Below are positions 6,844-14,659 of a stretch of DNA of 28,601 nucleotides, one piece after another. Where the stretch lies: NCBI GenBank assembly GCA_036620675.1, contig JAZHEE010000045.1. One strand, 5' to 3'. A program made the position numbers and the translations under genes. Within the stretch, counting starts at the first letter, position 1. Every line of letters begins with the position of its first letter. The notes under the pieces are model-generated. The model saw only the letters and a list, made by a program, of their open reading frames with translations. It was not told where the DNA came from and ran no database searches. This DNA is from Jejubacter sp036620675 (GTDB taxonomy: Bacteria > Pseudomonadota > Gammaproteobacteria > Enterobacterales > Enterobacteriaceae).

Positions 6844-9162
6844 CTATAGCGGCGTCAGCTCATACAGCACCAGCGCGTTGCTTTCCAGCGCTTCATGGGC
6901 TTCCCAGGGGCCATCGATTGCGGTTTCCCATAACTGATGATGGGGACGGGCGCGATGTCGTACCCACTCCAGCGTCTCTTTGTCCGGCCCGCGGGGCGTT
7001 AGATGTGGCTCCAGCAGCGGAAACAGCGCGCCGTTTTGCTGATCGAAACGCAATTGTCGTACCTGCCAGCGCCCGGCCGGTAGCCCTGCCAGACTCAGAC
7101 GTAGCTGTTTGCGAAGGCGTTGAATAAAGCGCTGCTGGCTGGAGAGATCGGGATTGAAAACCTGTGGGTTGCTGAGCAGTAAATAGTAGCAGCCGCTGCG
7201 ACGGGTCAGCAGGTGGTGAGGGCCGCTGGCCAGTCGTTCTCCCTGGATGCGCTGCCAGAAATGGAGCACCCAGTAAACAGGGCGCGGCAACGAATGGCTG
7301 AAAAAAAGCGCGAGGCTGGACGTATCGATCTGTTCCCCTTCCAGCGTTTCGCGCTGAAGCGCGGCGTTAAGCCAGAAACCGACGCTTTGAACCGAATCCG
7401 GCAGCCCCAGCAGGCTGTGCATTAGCAGCGCGCCGCGGAAAAAACCGCCATTAGCGCTCAGGGTCTGGCCTGTCAGCGTATTCCACGCCAGCAGGTGTAA
7501 CGGTAGCGACAGTTTGTGACGCTGTAACGCCCTGTTGATAGCCAGTAGCTGGTGCCTGGGGTAATCAAGGGCGGCACGGATTTGGGTTTCCCGATCGCCA
7601 TTGGTTCCAAGTAGCGCGTTGGCATCGGCGGTACAGGCCAGAAAATCAGCCTCATTCAGCCATGGCAAAAGCCAGAGTGGACTTTCGGCAACGATTTGAG
7701 GATCGGCGGGGAGTGGCAGCGCAATGCCCAGAGGAGCCTGAGGCAGGCTGTGTCGTACGACATCGCTGACCTCACGCCAGGTGGAACGATCGTGCTGATC
7801 TGCCGAAGGGCACAGCCACAGAAAACGCCAGCGCCTGATAACCGGCGGTGGAAACTGGCTGGCGCAGCGGCTGAGAAAAGCCTCCAGCCGTTCCCGGCTG
7901 GCCTCGCTGGCGAAACGCAGACAGAGATCGACATCCAGTTCATCCACGAACTGAATAATCTGCCGGAACGCTGACCAGCTATAGTCGCCGGGAAGCGCGC
8001 TACCCGGCGCTTCCCGGGCCAGCGGGCTGGTCAGTACCGGTTCATGAATATCAATAGCCGCCAGAGTGAAATGCTGCTTCAGGGTGCGTAACTGTTCCTG
8101 AACCTCCTGGAGCCGCAAATCATCAATCTCTCGCAGGGTGATGACAATCTCGCGGCCGCGTAGCTGGCCACGTCCGCGCGGCGTGTCATTCAGGTTCAGC
8201 GCCAGCTCTTCGCTGATATCATAATGCAGCGCGGCGGCAGGGGATGGTTCGTTTTGCCCGTCGTTAAGCAGGGAGAATAGCAGTGCCGGGGGCGGCGGCG
8301 TTACGCTGTCAGGCTCTTGTGGCGAAATAATCGCGCTGCGACGCAGCAGCGCATCGGGCGGTTGCTGGCGCAACTGACCCGGGGTTTTGCCGTAGTGGCG
8401 GCGGAACAGATCGATCATCTGACGATTGTTGGCGAACCCCTGTTCCATGGCGATTTGATGGATAGGTTTACTGGTGGCGTGCAGGGCTTCAAGCGCGTTT
8501 TTTAGCCGCAGTTCGGTGATAAAACGCATAAAGCTGACCCCAACCTCTTTTTTAAACAGGCGAGACAGCCAGGCTTCGGAAACAAACTCCGCTCTGGCAA
8601 GCTCGCCAAGGCTGATGCGTCGGTTGGCATTGGCTTCTATCCGCTGTACTACCTGGGTAATGCGTCGACTCCAGCGCCGTTCCCGGCTGCCCCGATCGCG
8701 GGCCGGATACTGAAATCCGGTCACCAGAATCAGCATCGTCTCGCTTAGCCAGCGGTTTACCTCCAGCCAGTAGTGCTGCTCATTTTTTATCACGCTGGCG
8801 ACCAGTACCTGACGTAGCGCATGATGCAGCGCTGTACGCCAGGGAGAGTCAGCGCCTTCGGCAGGTTCCGGCGGTATCCGGTAGTCGTAGCGAAAGAAGT
8901 CTGGATAGTAGCGGGCTATCCACTGGCCGGAGAGGGTCACTACCATTACGGCATTATCACCATTTCCGCTCAGGATCCATTCGGTATGGCGATTGATAAG
9001 TCGGATATGGCCCGCACGCAGCGGGATCTGACGACCCTGAATCGTCCCGGTAAGTTCACCTTTCAGCACCTGAAGCAGCGTTAGTCCATGGAATCCGGAG
9101 CAGGCAAACCGCCGCACGGTATAAAGCGCAACGGAAAAATCGGCATTGTTGTGGTCGGGCAT
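6844..9162 (-). CDS. AraC-family regulator with cupin-like sensor and C-terminal GH39-like domain
   Basis: This is a large one-component transcriptional regulator of about 772 residues from the preferred ATG at 9162. Residues about 10-95 resemble an AraC N-terminal cupin sensor. Residues about 167-267 form the AraC double helix-turn-helix (ISLGELARAEFVSEAWLSRL and IHQIAMEQGFANNRQMI). The remaining 500 or so residues resemble the glycoside hydrolase 39-like domain of long AraC regulators such as staphylococcal Rsp/Rbf. The GH39 nucleophile position (usually T-E-W/F-N) reads L-A-W-N around residue 560, so a sensory rather than catalytic role is likely. The ATG at 9162 has GGAG 9 nt upstream; an in-frame ATG at 9210 (788 aa) lacks a good SD. 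It is divergent from the amidohydrolase/MFS pair, which it probably regulates. Confidence 0.8.
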   Translation of the reverse strand: MPDHNNADFSVALYTVRRFACSGFHGLTLLQVLKGELTGTIQGRQIPLRAGHIRLINRHTEWILSGNGDNAVMVVTLSGQWIARYYPDFFRYDYRIPPEPAEGADSPWRTALHHALRQVLVASVIKNEQHYWLEVNRWLSETMLILVTGFQYPARDRGSRERRWSRRITQVVQRIEANANRRISLGELARAEFVSEAWLSRLFKKEVGVSFMRFITELRLKNALEALHATSKPIHQIAMEQGFANNRQMIDLFRRHYGKTPGQLRQQPPDALLRRSAIISPQEPDSVTPPPPALLFSLLNDGQNEPSPAAALHYDISEELALNLNDTPRGRGQLRGREIVITLREIDDLRLQEVQEQLRTLKQHFTLAAIDIHEPVLTSPLAREAPGSALPGDYSWSAFRQIIQFVDELDVDLCLRFASEASRERLEAFLSRCASQFPPPVIRRWRFLWLCPSADQHDRSTWREVSDVVRHSLPQAPLGIALPLPADPQIVAESPLWLLPWLNEADFLACTADANALLGTNGDRETQIRAALDYPRHQLLAINRALQRHKLSLPLHLLAWNTLTGQTLSANGGFFRGALLMHSLLGLPDSVQSVGFWLNAALQRETLEGEQIDTSSLALFFSHSLPRPVYWVLHFWQRIQGERLASGPHHLLTRRSGCYYLLLSNPQVFNPDLSSQQRFIQRLRKQLRLSLAGLPAGRWQVRQLRFDQQNGALFPLLEPHLTPRGPDKETLEWVRHRARPHHQLWETAIDGPWEAHEALESNALVLYELTPL

Positions 9163-9249
9163 AGCGCAGAACTCCGTAAAGACAAAAAACAGCCCCCTTA
9201 TTTTTGTCATAACCAGGCTGTATGAAAGATAGTCGACGGTAGCACGTCA

Positions 9250-9277
9250 CTTTAAAACAAAAAATGCCATTTTAAAG
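9250..9277. promoter_or_regulatory. Inverted repeat, candidate operator of the divergent amidohydrolase/regulator promoters
   Basis: CTTTAAAA (9250-9257) and TTTTAAAG (9270-9277) form a perfect 8-bp inverted repeat with a 12-bp spacer. It lies between the AraC-type gene and the amidohydrolase. The position suits a regulator site; binding by the neighbouring regulator is inference. Confidence 0.45.
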
Positions 9278-9333
9278 CCCGCAAAGCACCATAAACTCGA
9301 TAACACAGAAAGAAAAAAAGAGGACACAACATT

Positions 9334-10503
9334 ATGACGCAACAGCTTATCGCCGCCCTGCGCGAGCAGGAGGAGACGTTTACCGGTATCCGCCATCAGA
9401 TTCATCGCCAGCCAGAAATTGGTTTCGAGGAGCATCAAACCAGCGATCTGGTGGCGCGGTTGCTGGAAGAGTGGGGCTATCAGGTGCATCGCGGTCTGGC
9501 GGGTACCGGTGTGGTGGGAACCCTGAAAGTCGGGGATGGCCAACGCCGTCTGGGGATCCGCGCCGATATGGACGCGCTACCGATGCAGGAAGCGAGCGGC
9601 AAACCCTGGGCCAGCGAAATTCCCGGTCGTTTCCATGGCTGTGGACATGATGGCCATACCACCATCCTGCTTTGCGCCGCGCAGTATCTGGCGAAAACCC
9701 GCCAGTTCAACGGTACCCTGAATCTGATTTTTCAGCCCGCTGAAGAGTTGCTGTACGGCGGTAAAGTGATGGTGGAAGATGGTCTGTTCGAAAACTTCCC
9801 CTGCGATCGCATCTACGGCCTGCATAACATGCCAGGCGCGAAGCTTAATCATTTCTACTTCTGCGACGGCCCGATGATGGCCTCGGCTGATACCCTGCAC
9901 ATCGAAGTCACAGGCGTTGGGGGACATGGCGCTATGCCGGAACATTGCGTGGATGCCACCCTGGTCGCCTGCCATATCGCGACTGCGCTGCAGACCATTG
10001 TGTCACGCAATATTACCCCCTTCGAACCCGTGGTGGTTACCGTGGGCAGTCTTCAGGCCGGCGAAGCGCCCAATATCATTAACGAAAAAGCGTTGATGAA
10101 GTTGAGCGTTCGTACCCTGAATGAGTCGGTGCGTGAAACCGTGCTACAGCGCATTCACGATATCGCCACAACGATGGCGGCCAGCTTTAATGCCAGCGCC
10201 AGCGTTAGCCACGTGAACGGCTGTCCGGTACTGGTGAATGATCCGGAAGCCAACGATTTCGCCCGCGAAGTGGCTGGCGAACTGTTTGGCGCCGATCGGG
10301 TTGAATCCGGCAAACCCTTTATGGGGAGTGAGGATTTTGCCTTTATGCTCAAGCACCATCCCCAGGGGAGCTACTTCGTGATCGGTGCCGGCGATGAAGC
10401 CGACCGCTGCATGGTGCACAACCCCGGCTATGACTTTAACGACAGCACCATCGTTCCGGCTGCTGCGATGTGGTGCGAGCTGACTCAGCGCTATTTGCGC
10501 TGA
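9334..10503 (+). CDS. M20-family amidohydrolase (aminoacylase / hippurate hydrolase type)
   Basis: This is a cytosolic di-metal amidohydrolase of the M20D group, which contains N-acyl-amino-acid, hippurate and indole-acetyl-amino-acid hydrolases and releases an amino acid from an N-acyl conjugate. The 389-aa protein has the family N-terminus (RHQIHRQPEIGFEE, 20-33) and the metal-site motif GCGHDGHT with Cys103 and His105. The catalytic pair Glu137-Glu138 lies in QPAEE, followed by His164, and the late motif MGSEDF has a C-terminal metal His in MVHNPGYDFND. There is no signal peptide. GAGGA lies 9 nt before the ATG. It is followed by an MFS transporter gene, suggesting an uptake/efflux-plus-hydrolysis unit controlled by the divergent AraC-type regulator. 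The actual substrate cannot be told. Confidence 0.85.
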   Translation: MTQQLIAALREQEETFTGIRHQIHRQPEIGFEEHQTSDLVARLLEEWGYQVHRGLAGTGVVGTLKVGDGQRRLGIRADMDALPMQEASGKPWASEIPGRFHGCGHDGHTTILLCAAQYLAKTRQFNGTLNLIFQPAEELLYGGKVMVEDGLFENFPCDRIYGLHNMPGAKLNHFYFCDGPMMASADTLHIEVTGVGGHGAMPEHCVDATLVACHIATALQTIVSRNITPFEPVVVTVGSLQAGEAPNIINEKALMKLSVRTLNESVRETVLQRIHDIATTMAASFNASASVSHVNGCPVLVNDPEANDFAREVAGELFGADRVESGKPFMGSEDFAFMLKHHPQGSYFVIGAGDEADRCMVHNPGYDFNDSTIVPAAAMWCELTQRYLR

Positions 10504-10509
10504 TAGCGA

Positions 10510-10538
10510 ATGGCCCGGGGGCGGAGACTCCCGGCCAT
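10510..10538 (+). other. Intercistronic hairpin between the amidohydrolase and MFS genes
   Basis: ATGGCC (10510-10515) pairs with GGCCAT (10533-10538), and an inner GGGG/TCCC extension leaves a bulged C. No U tract follows, so it is more likely an mRNA-processing or stabilising hairpin than a terminator. Confidence 0.35.
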
Positions 10539-10564
10539 CATTCCCATTATGGAGGGAAGGGTAA

Positions 10565-11959
10565 ATGAGTACGGTATCTCTGGATCAACCCCGCAGCGCG
10601 GGTAATGACCGCTGGCTGACGGGGATAGTACTGGGCGTTCTGACCTTTTGGCTGTTCGCTCAGTCAGTAATTAACGTAGTGCCTGATATCGAAGCCAGCG
10701 TGGCAATTCCGGTCGCTACGTTGAGCCTGGCCATCAGTCTGAGCGCATTATTCAGCGGCTGTTTTATTGTGGCCTGCGGAGGGCTGGCGGATCGCTTCGG
10801 TCGGGTGCGCCTGACCCGACTTGGACTGTGGCTAAGTCTGGCGGGAAGCTTAATGCTGGTGCTGGCCCAGGAGTCGGCGCTGTTTCTGGTGGGGCGAGCG
10901 ATACAGGGCCTTTCGGCCGCCTGCATCATGCCCGCCACCCTGGCGCTGATCAAGACCTGGTATCAGGGCGCGGCGCGCCAGCGGGCCATCAGCTTCTGGG
11001 TGATCGGCTCCTGGGGCGGCAGCGGTCTCTGTTCACTGGTGGGGGGCGCTATCGCGACCGGACTGGGCTGGCGCTGGATCTTTATTATCTCGATGCTGTG
11101 CGCCGGGCTGGCGCTGTTGCTGCTACGCGGCGCCCAGGAAAATCGCAGCGAAGAAGCCGCTCGCCACCGTCTCGATCTGCCGGGGCTGGTTCTGCTGGCG
11201 GCGGCGCTGGTGTTGCTTAATCTGTTTATCACCAAAGGGCGCGACTGGGGCTGGGCCAGTCCGGCGACCCTGGGGATGCTGGCGGGATTTGTGGTGGCGG
11301 CGGGGTGTTTTTTCCGGGCGGAACGGCGGCGGGGCGCTCAGGCGCTGATCGACTTCTCCCTGTTCCGCAACCGGGCTTACAGCGCAGCGGTGGTTTCTAA
11401 CATGCTGCTTAATGGCTGCATCGGCACCATGATGATTGCCAGTATCTATATGCAGCAGGGGCGCCAGTTCAGCGCCTTTCAGACCGGGCTGATGACCATG
11501 GGCTACCTGGTCATGGTGCTGGCGATGATTCGCGTCGGGGAAAAGCTGCTGCAACGCTATGGCGCGCGGCTGCCGATGATGATTGGCCCGCTAATTACCG
11601 GTCTGGGCATCTTTTTTATCTCCTGTACTTTCCTGGGGGATAACGCTTATGTGATCACGGTATTCGCCAGCTACGTTCTGTTCGGGCTGGGGCTTGGCTG
11701 TTACGCCACACCTTCCACCGATACCGCCGTTAGCCACGCGCCGCAGGATAAAGCAGGCGTGGCTTCCGGGCTCTATAAAATGGGCAGCTCGCTGGGCGGC
11801 GCCTTCGGACTGGCAAGCTCCGCTTCGCTCTATGCTCTGCTGCTGCCGCTGGGAATGGCGCGGGCTGCGCAGCTTACGCTGCTGGCGAATACCGGCCTTT
11901 GTCTGGCGGCGCTGCTGGTTGTCTTCCTGATGGTGCCGCGTGGCCGTCAGGAGAGCTGA
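10565..11959 (+). CDS. MFS transporter, DHA2 (EmrB/QacA-like) family
   Basis: This is a 464-aa inner-membrane major facilitator protein with about 14 hydrophobic segments. The MFS motif A-like loop GGLADRFGRVRLTR (about residues 72-85) follows the second helix. DHA2 proteins usually work as proton-coupled drug or metabolite exporters, though some import. A strong SD, GGAGGGAAGG, sits just before the ATG. The 61-bp gap from the amidohydrolase suggests one operon, so the transported molecule is probably the amidohydrolase substrate or product. The 3' end overlaps the 3' end of convergent pspF by 13 bp. E. coli has no counterpart at this position. Confidence 0.82.
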   Translation: MSTVSLDQPRSAGNDRWLTGIVLGVLTFWLFAQSVINVVPDIEASVAIPVATLSLAISLSALFSGCFIVACGGLADRFGRVRLTRLGLWLSLAGSLMLVLAQESALFLVGRAIQGLSAACIMPATLALIKTWYQGAARQRAISFWVIGSWGGSGLCSLVGGAIATGLGWRWIFIISMLCAGLALLLLRGAQENRSEEAARHRLDLPGLVLLAAALVLLNLFITKGRDWGWASPATLGMLAGFVVAAGCFFRAERRRGAQALIDFSLFRNRAYSAAVVSNMLLNGCIGTMMIASIYMQQGRQFSAFQTGLMTMGYLVMVLAMIRVGEKLLQRYGARLPMMIGPLITGLGIFFISCTFLGDNAYVITVFASYVLFGLGLGCYATPSTDTAVSHAPQDKAGVASGLYKMGSSLGGAFGLASSASLYALLLPLGMARAAQLTLLANTGLCLAALLVVFLMVPRGRQES

Positions 11960-12930
11960 TGCTTCTTAAGCAGCGCCCGTAGCTGGTGGTAGGTTAACCC
12001 CAGCAGCTGCGCGGCCTGCTTCTGATGATATTTCGCCTTGTGCAGGCTGGCTTCCACCAGGGCTTTTTCCTGGCGATTCTGCCAGTCGCGCAGGTCAAGA
12101 GGCAGCGCAGGGAGGGCGCCAGATGCCGTGTCCTCTTGTACCGGCGCAGGTGAATCATTCCGGGAAAAGGGATCCAGAACGATGTTTTCTACCGGCTCGT
12201 CGCTTGTGCCGTGGCGCCATACCGAACGCTCCACCACGTTTTTCAGCTCCCTGATGTTGCCCGGCCAGCGGTAGTTGAGCAGAGTTTCACGGGCCTGTTC
12301 GCTAAAGCCTGGAAACAGCGGCAGCGCCAGTTCGCGGCACATCTGAATGGCGAACTGCTCCGCCAGCAGCATAATATCGGTCTGTCGTTCGCGCAGCGGC
12401 GGCAGCCGCACTACTTCAAAAGCCAGACGGTCCAGCAGATCGGCGCGGAAGCTACCCTGTTCCGCCATCTGCGGCAGGTCGGCATTGGTGGCGCACACCA
12501 GTCGCACGTTGACCTGCAGGGGCTGGCTGCCCCCCACACGCTCCAGTTCGCCATATTCAATCACCCGCAGCAGCTTTTCCTGAACGCTCATCGGCGCGGT
12601 GGCCAGCTCATCCAGAAACAGGGTGCCGCCGTCGGCGCGCTCGAAGCGCCCCTGATGGCGGGCCCGGGCGCCGGTAAAGGAGCCCGCCTCATGGCCGAAC
12701 AGTTCGGAATCGAGCAGATTTTCATTCAGCGCGGCGCAGTTCAGCGAAATAAACGGCCCCTGCCAGCGCCGCGACAGAAAGTGCAGGCGGTTGGCGATAA
12801 GCTCTTTACCGGTGCCGCGCTCGCCGATCACCAGCACCGGCTTATCCAGCGGCGCCAGGCGCGAGACCTGCTCCAGCATCTCCAGAAAGCGGTTGTCTTC
12901 GCCCAGCAGGTTATCTTTGTATTCGGTCAT
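11947..12930 (-). CDS. pspF: Phage-shock-protein operon activator PspF (sigma54 enhancer-binding protein)
   Basis: PspF is an AAA+ ATPase that remodels sigma54-RNA polymerase at the psp promoter. It lacks an N-terminal sensor domain and is inhibited by PspA. From the ATG at 12930 the product is 327 aa (E. coli 325). Motifs are Walker A GERGTGKE (36-43), the sigma54-contact loop GSFTGA (83-88), Walker B LFLDE (104-108) and a C-terminal Fis-like helix-turn-helix near the end (QAAQLLGLTYHQLRALLKKH). The second residue of the usual GAFTGA loop is Ser here. An in-frame GTG 15 bp upstream is less likely, because E. coli PspF starts at the equivalent M(A/T)EYKDNLLG. It is divergent from pspABCD. Confidence 0.95.
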   Translation of the reverse strand: MTEYKDNLLGEDNRFLEMLEQVSRLAPLDKPVLVIGERGTGKELIANRLHFLSRRWQGPFISLNCAALNENLLDSELFGHEAGSFTGARARHQGRFERADGGTLFLDELATAPMSVQEKLLRVIEYGELERVGGSQPLQVNVRLVCATNADLPQMAEQGSFRADLLDRLAFEVVRLPPLRERQTDIMLLAEQFAIQMCRELALPLFPGFSEQARETLLNYRWPGNIRELKNVVERSVWRHGTSDEPVENIVLDPFSRNDSPAPVQEDTASGALPALPLDLRDWQNRQEKALVEASLHKAKYHQKQAAQLLGLTYHQLRALLKKHQLS

Positions 12931-12951
12931 GATGAAATTAACCACTCGTTA

Positions 12952-12962
12952 GTGAATATCAC
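12952..12962. promoter_or_regulatory. Candidate PspF upstream activating sequence
   Basis: A perfect palindrome GTGA-ATA-TCAC lies about 80 bp upstream of the sigma54 promoter of pspA and just downstream of the likely pspF -10. It is in the right place for PspF enhancer binding that activates pspA and represses pspF itself, as known in E. coli. The exact operator limits are inferred. Confidence 0.5.
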
Positions 12963-12963
12963 C

Positions 12964-12992
12964 ACTCTAGCGGATTTTCAGCAGCGGGTAAA
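12964..12992 (-). promoter_or_regulatory. Probable sigma70 promoter of pspF
   Basis: On the minus strand TTTACC (12987-12992) and TAGAGT (12964-12969) are separated by exactly 17 bp. Each matches four of six consensus positions. The start point would fall inside the palindromic candidate PspF site, consistent with autogenous repression. Confidence 0.5.
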
Positions 12993-13029
12993 ATTTAACT
13001 CTTCCTTTATTTTTAATGGGTTACAAAGT

Positions 13030-13045
13030 TGGCACGCATCCTGCA
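13030..13045 (+). promoter_or_regulatory. Sigma54 promoter of the pspABCD operon
   Basis: TGGCACGCATCCTGCA matches the -24/-12 consensus TGGCAC-N5-TTGCW, with the invariant GG (13031-13032) and GC (13043-13044) correctly spaced. Transcription should start near 13056, giving a leader of about 45 nt before pspA. Confidence 0.9.
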
Positions 13046-13102
13046 ATATTCTGCGGGAGACGGGCACAGTGCCCGCAGGAACCATGACTGAGGATTTGAA
13101 TT

Positions 13103-13771
13103 ATGGGTATTTTTTCTCGTTTCGCCGATATCGTGAGCGCCAACATCAACTCGCTGCTGGAGAAAGCGGAGGACCCGCAGAAGCTGGTACGACTGATGAT
13201 TCAGGAAATGGAGGACACCCTGGTGGAGGTTCGCTCCACCTCGGCCCGCGCCCTGGCAGAGAAGAAACAGCTGGCTCGCCGTATCGAACAGGCAATGGCC
13301 CAGCAGGCCGAATGGCAGGAGAAAGCCGAACTGGCGCTGCGTAAAGAAAAAGAGGAGCTGGCTCGCGCTGCGCTGATCGAAAAGCAGAAGCTGACCGAAA
13401 TGATCGCCTCTCTGGAGCATGAAGCCGGGCAGATCGACGAATCTCTGGAGCGCATGAAGACCGAAATTGGTGAGCTGGAAAACAAGCTGAGCGAAACCCG
13501 GGCCCGTCAGCAGGCGCTGACCCTGCGTCATCAGGCGGCTTCCTCTTCGCGCGACGTTCGTCGTCAACTGGATAGCGGCAAACTGGATGAAGCCATGGCG
13601 CGTTTTGAATCCTTTGAACGCCGTATCGATCATATGGAAGCGGAAGCGGAAAGCCATCGTTTCGGTAAGTCGAAAAGCCTCGATCAGCAGTTCTCCGAGC
13701 TGAAAGCGGATGATGAAATCAGCGCGCAGCTTGAGGCGTTAAAGGCTAAAGTACAGCGCGACGGTGAGTAA
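13103..13771 (+). CDS. pspA: Phage shock protein A
   Basis: PspA is the effector of the envelope stress response and the inhibitor of PspF. It forms oligomers on the inner membrane that limit proton leakage and belongs to the PspA/Vipp1/ESCRT-III superfamily. The 222-aa product has the length of E. coli PspA and is mostly coiled coil. The N-terminal amphipathic helix (MGIFSRFADIVSANINSLLE) binds membrane, and the following helix bears the EDPQKLVRLMIQEME segment involved in regulation. It is the first gene of the operon, behind the sigma54 promoter, with GAGGAT ahead of the ATG. A GC-rich hairpin follows it. Confidence 0.97.
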   Translation: MGIFSRFADIVSANINSLLEKAEDPQKLVRLMIQEMEDTLVEVRSTSARALAEKKQLARRIEQAMAQQAEWQEKAELALRKEKEELARAALIEKQKLTEMIASLEHEAGQIDESLERMKTEIGELENKLSETRARQQALTLRHQAASSSRDVRRQLDSGKLDEAMARFESFERRIDHMEAEAESHRFGKSKSLDQQFSELKADDEISAQLEALKAKVQRDGE

Positions 13772-13779
13772 TCTTTTAT

Positions 13780-13798
13780 GCGGCGCGGCTCGCGCCGC
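13780..13798 (+). other. Strong hairpin between pspA and pspB
   Basis: GCGGCGCG (13780-13787) and CGCGCCGC (13791-13798) form a perfect 8-bp stem with a 3-nt loop, eight bases after the pspA stop codon. There is no U tract, so full termination is unlikely. It probably stabilises the upstream pspA message or attenuates read-through, which would raise PspA relative to PspBCD. Confidence 0.6.
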
Positions 13799-13823
13799 TG
13801 CGTTTGATCGGTAAGGAGTACAC

Positions 13824-14051
13824 ATGAGCGCGCTTTTTTTAGCCATTCCGTTGACCATCTTTGTGCTGTTCGTCGCCCCTATCTGGCTCTGGTTGCACTA
13901 CAGCAACCGTCAGGAGCGGGGAAGCCAGCTCTCCCAGAGCGAACGACAGCGTCTGATGCAGCTGAATGAGGAAGCGCAGCGGATGCGGGAACGCATCCGG
14001 GCGCTGGAACAGATTCTTGATGCGGAACATCCGAACTGGAGAGACAAATAA
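13824..14051 (+). CDS. pspB: Phage shock protein B
   Basis: PspB is a small inner-membrane protein that works with PspC to sense stress and release PspF from PspA. The 75-aa product (E. coli 74) has one N-terminal transmembrane helix (about residues 3-25) and then a charged cytoplasmic coiled coil (SERQRLMQLNEEAQRMRERI). AAGGAG lies 6 nt upstream of the ATG. The stop codon overlaps the pspC ATG by one base (TAATG), indicating coupled synthesis. Confidence 0.95.
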   Translation: MSALFLAIPLTIFVLFVAPIWLWLHYSNRQERGSQLSQSERQRLMQLNEEAQRMRERIRALEQILDAEHPNWRDK

Positions 14052-14404
14052 TGGCAGTGACCTTTTCCGGGCGTAAATTGTGGCGTATTCCACAGCGCGG
14101 CATGGTGAAAGGCGTATGCGCCGGGATCGCGCAGTACCTTGATGTGCCGGTGAAGCTGGTACGCTTGATTGTAATTTTATCGATGTTTTTTGGCCTGTTT
14201 TTCTTCACCCTCGTGGCCTATGTGATTCTGACTTTTGCGCTGGATCCGATGCCGGAGGGCGCAGACCAGCAGGAGGCGACCAGCGGGCATATACTCAATG
14301 AAGTGGATGCTGAACTGGCCGAAGGCGAGCAGCGCCTGCGAGCGATGGAGCGTTATATCACTTCCGATGCCTACACGCTGCGTAGCCGTTTTCGTCAACT
14401 TTAA
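14051..14404 (+). CDS. pspC: Phage shock protein C
   Basis: PspC is an inner-membrane partner of PspB in stress sensing, and it binds PspA. In the 117-aa product (E. coli 119) residues about 8-65 form the PspC domain (RIPQRGMVKGVCAGIAQYLD). A long transmembrane helix follows (about residues 38-60), then a charged tail with a short coiled coil. It overlaps pspB by one base. Confidence 0.95.
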   Translation: MAVTFSGRKLWRIPQRGMVKGVCAGIAQYLDVPVKLVRLIVILSMFFGLFFFTLVAYVILTFALDPMPEGADQQEATSGHILNEVDAELAEGEQRLRAMERYITSDAYTLRSRFRQL

Positions 14405-14434
14405 CCCGCAATGCGGGGCTCGGGGAGAGTCATT

Positions 14435-14659
14435 ATGAAAGCGAATCTGAACCACGCCGCCCGTAAAGCGGCTCCCGTTGCCCGGGTGGCCGGTAAGCTG
14501 GTTCTGCTCACCGCGCTGCGTTATGGTCCGGCAGGCGTTGCCGGCTGGGCGGTGAAATCGGTGGCCCGTCGACCGCTGAAGATGGTGCTGGCGGTGGCGC
14601 TGGAGCCGCTACTCTCCCGCCTTGCTAACCATCTGTCTCGTCGTTTTTCTGCGCGTTAA
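14435..14659 (+). CDS. pspD: Phage shock protein D
   Basis: PspD is a small peripheral inner-membrane protein of the phage-shock operon with a poorly defined role. From the ATG at 14435, preceded by GGGGAG with a 7-nt spacer, the product is 74 aa (E. coli 73). It shares the conserved core AGKLVLLTALRYGPAGVAGW and VARRPLKM. A longer in-frame reading from 14411 adds eight unconserved residues and lacks an SD. No pspE-like rhodanese gene follows; the next gene is ycjX after 154 bp, in which no clear promoter or terminator was identified. Confidence 0.92.
   Translation: MKANLNHAARKAAPVARVAGKLVLLTALRYGPAGVAGWAVKSVARRPLKMVLAVALEPLLSRLANHLSRRFSAR

Noticed and set aside
9163..9210. Upstream ATG giving a 788-aa AraC-type protein
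   Set aside because: No good SD precedes it, while the internal ATG at 9162 has GGAG at proper spacing.
12931..12945. GTG-initiated extension of PspF by five residues
   Set aside because: E. coli PspF begins at the position equivalent to the ATG at 12930, and the extension is not conserved.
12211..13344. Long plus-strand open frame (377 codons) opposite pspF and across the psp promoter
   Set aside because: It is a shadow of pspF in a G+C-rich region; it runs across the sigma54 promoter into pspA and has no recognisable family.
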